From: JACDBD01 sp050743385
GTDB lineage: Bacteria > Actinomycetota > Acidimicrobiia > IMCC26256 > JACDBD01
Assembly: GCA_050743385.1 (NCBI GenBank)
Contig: JBOGFJ010000129.1
Coordinates: forward strand, 1 to 6,928
DNA: 6,928 nt
Direction of reading: 5' to 3'
Each line of letters begins with the position of its first letter. Within the stretch, counting starts at the first letter, position 1. Both the position numbers and the translations under genes were made by a program. This document shows, in pieces, positions 6,190 through 6,928 of the stretch. The notes under the pieces were generated by a model. The model was not told the DNA's origin. It saw only the letters and a program-made list of their open reading frames with translations, and ran no database searches.

Positions 6190-6218
6190 CTGACGCCGGC
6201 CGGCCGCCCCTGACGCCG
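6190..6218 (+). repeat. Direct repeat of CTGACGCCG, 20 bp apart
   Basis: The 9-mer CTGACGCCG occurs at 6190-6198 and again at 6210-6218, starting 20 bp apart (about two helical turns). The second copy is the left arm of the aldehyde dehydrogenase operator, so the first may be an auxiliary half-site. A GC palindrome, GCCGGCCGGC (6195-6204), lies between. Confidence 0.4.
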
Positions 6219-6226
6219 TCGTCAGG
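6209..6226 (+). promoter_or_regulatory. Dyad operator CCTGACG-CCGT-CGTCAGG upstream of the aldehyde dehydrogenase
   Basis: Perfect 7-bp arms surround a 4-bp spacer in the 103-bp gap before the aldehyde dehydrogenase. The CTGACG at 6210-6215 doubles as a -35 hexamer, 18 bp from the -10 box at 6234. It matches the dyad in front of the TetR gene, except that the spacer is one base longer. It is a likely target of that TetR protein or a paralogue, and a bound repressor would occlude the promoter. Confidence 0.6.
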
Positions 6227-6233
6227 TTGGCGA

Positions 6234-6239
6234 TACGCT
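6234..6239 (+). promoter_or_regulatory. -10 box (TACGCT) of the aldehyde dehydrogenase gene
   Basis: TACGCT fits TANNNT and lies 18 bp downstream of the CTGACG -35 element, the same geometry as at the TetR promoter. Transcription should start near 6246, leaving a leader of about 45 nt before the ATG at 6291. Unlike the other starts in this window, that ATG has a G-rich ribosome site (6280-6284). Confidence 0.45.
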
Positions 6240-6290
6240 CCCGGCGTCCGGCCCGTGGACCGAGGCCGCGTCGACGTTTGGGGGCGAACC

Positions 6291-6928
6291 ATGCACGCCG
6301 AGCACCGCATGCTCATCGACGGCAAGCTCACCGACGCCGAATCGACGTTCGACAACGTCAACCCGGCCACCGAAGAGGTCGTCGGCCAAGTCGCCGACGC
6401 CACGCCGGCAGACATGGGCCGCGCGATCGAGGCCGCCCGTCGCGCCTTCGACGAGACCGATTGGTCGACCGACCGCGAGCTCCGCAAGCGGTGCCTCCAG
6501 CAGTTGCACGACGCCCTCGATCGGGAGCGGGAGGCCCTGCGCCCTCAGATCGTGGCCGAGGTGGGGACCCCGATCATGCTCACGTACGCGGTCCAGCAGG
6601 ACAGCTGCATCGACGACATGCGCTGGGACGTCGACCTCATCGACCGCTACGAGTGGGAGCACGACCTTCCCGTGCACGAGTTCATGGGGATGCGCAGTGC
6701 CCGCCGGGTGGTCAGGGAGCCGGTGGGCGTGGTCGGCGCGATCACGCCTTGGAACTTCCCGTTCATGCTCAACCTGTCGAAGGTCGTCCCGGCGTTGGCC
6801 GCGGGAAACACGGTGGTGCTGAAGCCCGCTCCGGACACCCCGTGGAGCGCGACCTTCCTCGGGCGGCTGGCGGCGGAGCAGACCGACCTGCCACCGGGCG
6901 TGCTGAACGTGGTGCCGTCGGCTGACCC
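6291..6928 (+). CDS. NAD(P)-dependent aldehyde dehydrogenase, N-terminal part (runs off the right edge)
   Basis: The first 212 residues of an aldehyde dehydrogenase superfamily enzyme, which oxidises aldehydes to carboxylic acids. Visible landmarks are the N-terminal MLIDGK and FDNVNPATEEVVGQVADA (20-37), a helical segment with the AARRAFDETDWS motif (48-59), and REPVGVVGAITPWNFPF (142-158). In that last motif Asn155 is the oxyanion-hole residue. GNTVVLKPAPDTPWSA (172-187) follows, with Lys178 in the cofactor-binding position, then LPPGVLNVVPS (200-210). The catalytic Glu and Cys lie beyond the window. ATG 6291 follows a GGGGG ribosome site (6280-6284) by 6 nt and gives the usual short N-terminus. 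An in-frame GTG at 6255 would add 12 residues and is less likely. The promoter dyad shared with the TetR gene suggests repressor control and a role in the same pathway as the CoA-transferase. The substrate is unknown. Confidence 0.92.
   Translation, partial: MHAEHRMLIDGKLTDAESTFDNVNPATEEVVGQVADATPADMGRAIEAARRAFDETDWSTDRELRKRCLQQLHDALDREREALRPQIVAEVGTPIMLTYAVQQDSCIDDMRWDVDLIDRYEWEHDLPVHEFMGMRSARRVVREPVGVVGAITPWNFPFMLNLSKVVPALAAGNTVVLKPAPDTPWSATFLGRLAAEQTDLPPGVLNVVPSAD

Noticed and set aside
6195..6204. GCCGGCCGGC palindrome as a terminator for the HD-GYP gene
   Set aside because: Only 10 bp with no loop and no T-run; such palindromes are common in GC-rich DNA. No terminator is supported here.
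3343..6213. 956-codon plus-strand frame across the Ppx and HD-GYP genes
   Set aside because: It is antisense to Ppx in its first half and out of frame with HD-GYP in its second, becoming Arg/Gly-rich. No domain is visible.
4577..6487. 636-codon minus-strand frame opposite the HD-GYP gene
   Set aside because: Arg-rich, low-complexity composition mirroring the Pro/Ala codons of the real gene; no motifs.
6227..6925. 232-codon plus-strand frame at the right end
   Set aside because: It is out of frame with the aldehyde dehydrogenase at 6291, whose motifs (TPWNFPF, VLKPAPDTP) are unmistakable.

Overview
This 6.9 kb window is very GC-rich. It has GTG starts, almost exclusively G or C at third codon positions, and several TANNNT-type -10 boxes lying only a few bases upstream of start codons. 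These traits, and the overall look of the proteins, suggest a high-GC actinobacterium, possibly an environmental lineage such as the class Acidimicrobiia. The taxonomic guess is inference; there is no rRNA or other marker here. There are no mobile elements, tRNAs, rRNAs or CRISPR arrays, and gene packing is tight (intergenic gaps of 39 to 103 bp).

Layout. (1) 1-285, minus strand: the N-terminal 95 residues of a gene running off the left edge, tentatively a thiamine-diphosphate-enzyme-like protein. (2) 349-1053 and 1050-2303, plus strand: a two-gene operon. The first gene encodes a small two-repeat protein resembling NIPSNAP/dimeric alpha-beta barrel proteins. It is coupled by a GTGA overlap to a family III (CaiB/BaiF) CoA-transferase. 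(3) 2343-2978, plus strand: a TetR-family repressor with its own leaderless-type promoter and a dyad operator. (4) 2944-4527, minus strand: a full-length Ppx/GppA phosphatase with a C-terminal HD-like domain, convergent with and overlapping the TetR gene. (5) 4589-6187, plus strand: a membrane-anchored HD-GYP protein (probable cyclic-di-GMP phosphodiesterase) with a long Pro/Ala-rich tail, divergent from the Ppx gene. (6) 6291 to the right edge, plus strand: the N-terminal 212 residues of an NAD(P)-dependent aldehyde dehydrogenase.

How the genes may work together. The CoA-transferase, TetR regulator and aldehyde dehydrogenase read as parts of a catabolic module: aldehyde to acid, acid to acyl-CoA, with a small-molecule-responsive repressor. 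The main support from the DNA is that the tetR and aldehyde dehydrogenase promoters, about 3.9 kb apart, carry near-identical dyads (CTGACG-N3-CGTCAG and CTGACG-N4-CGTCAG). In both, the left arm doubles as the -35 element exactly 24 nt before a TANNNT -10 box. The central Ppx/HD-GYP pair is a separate nucleotide-signalling or polyphosphate block, with two promoters back to back in 61 bp. I see no clearly new multi-gene system. The shared operator and the architecture of the HD-GYP protein are the parts most worth following up.
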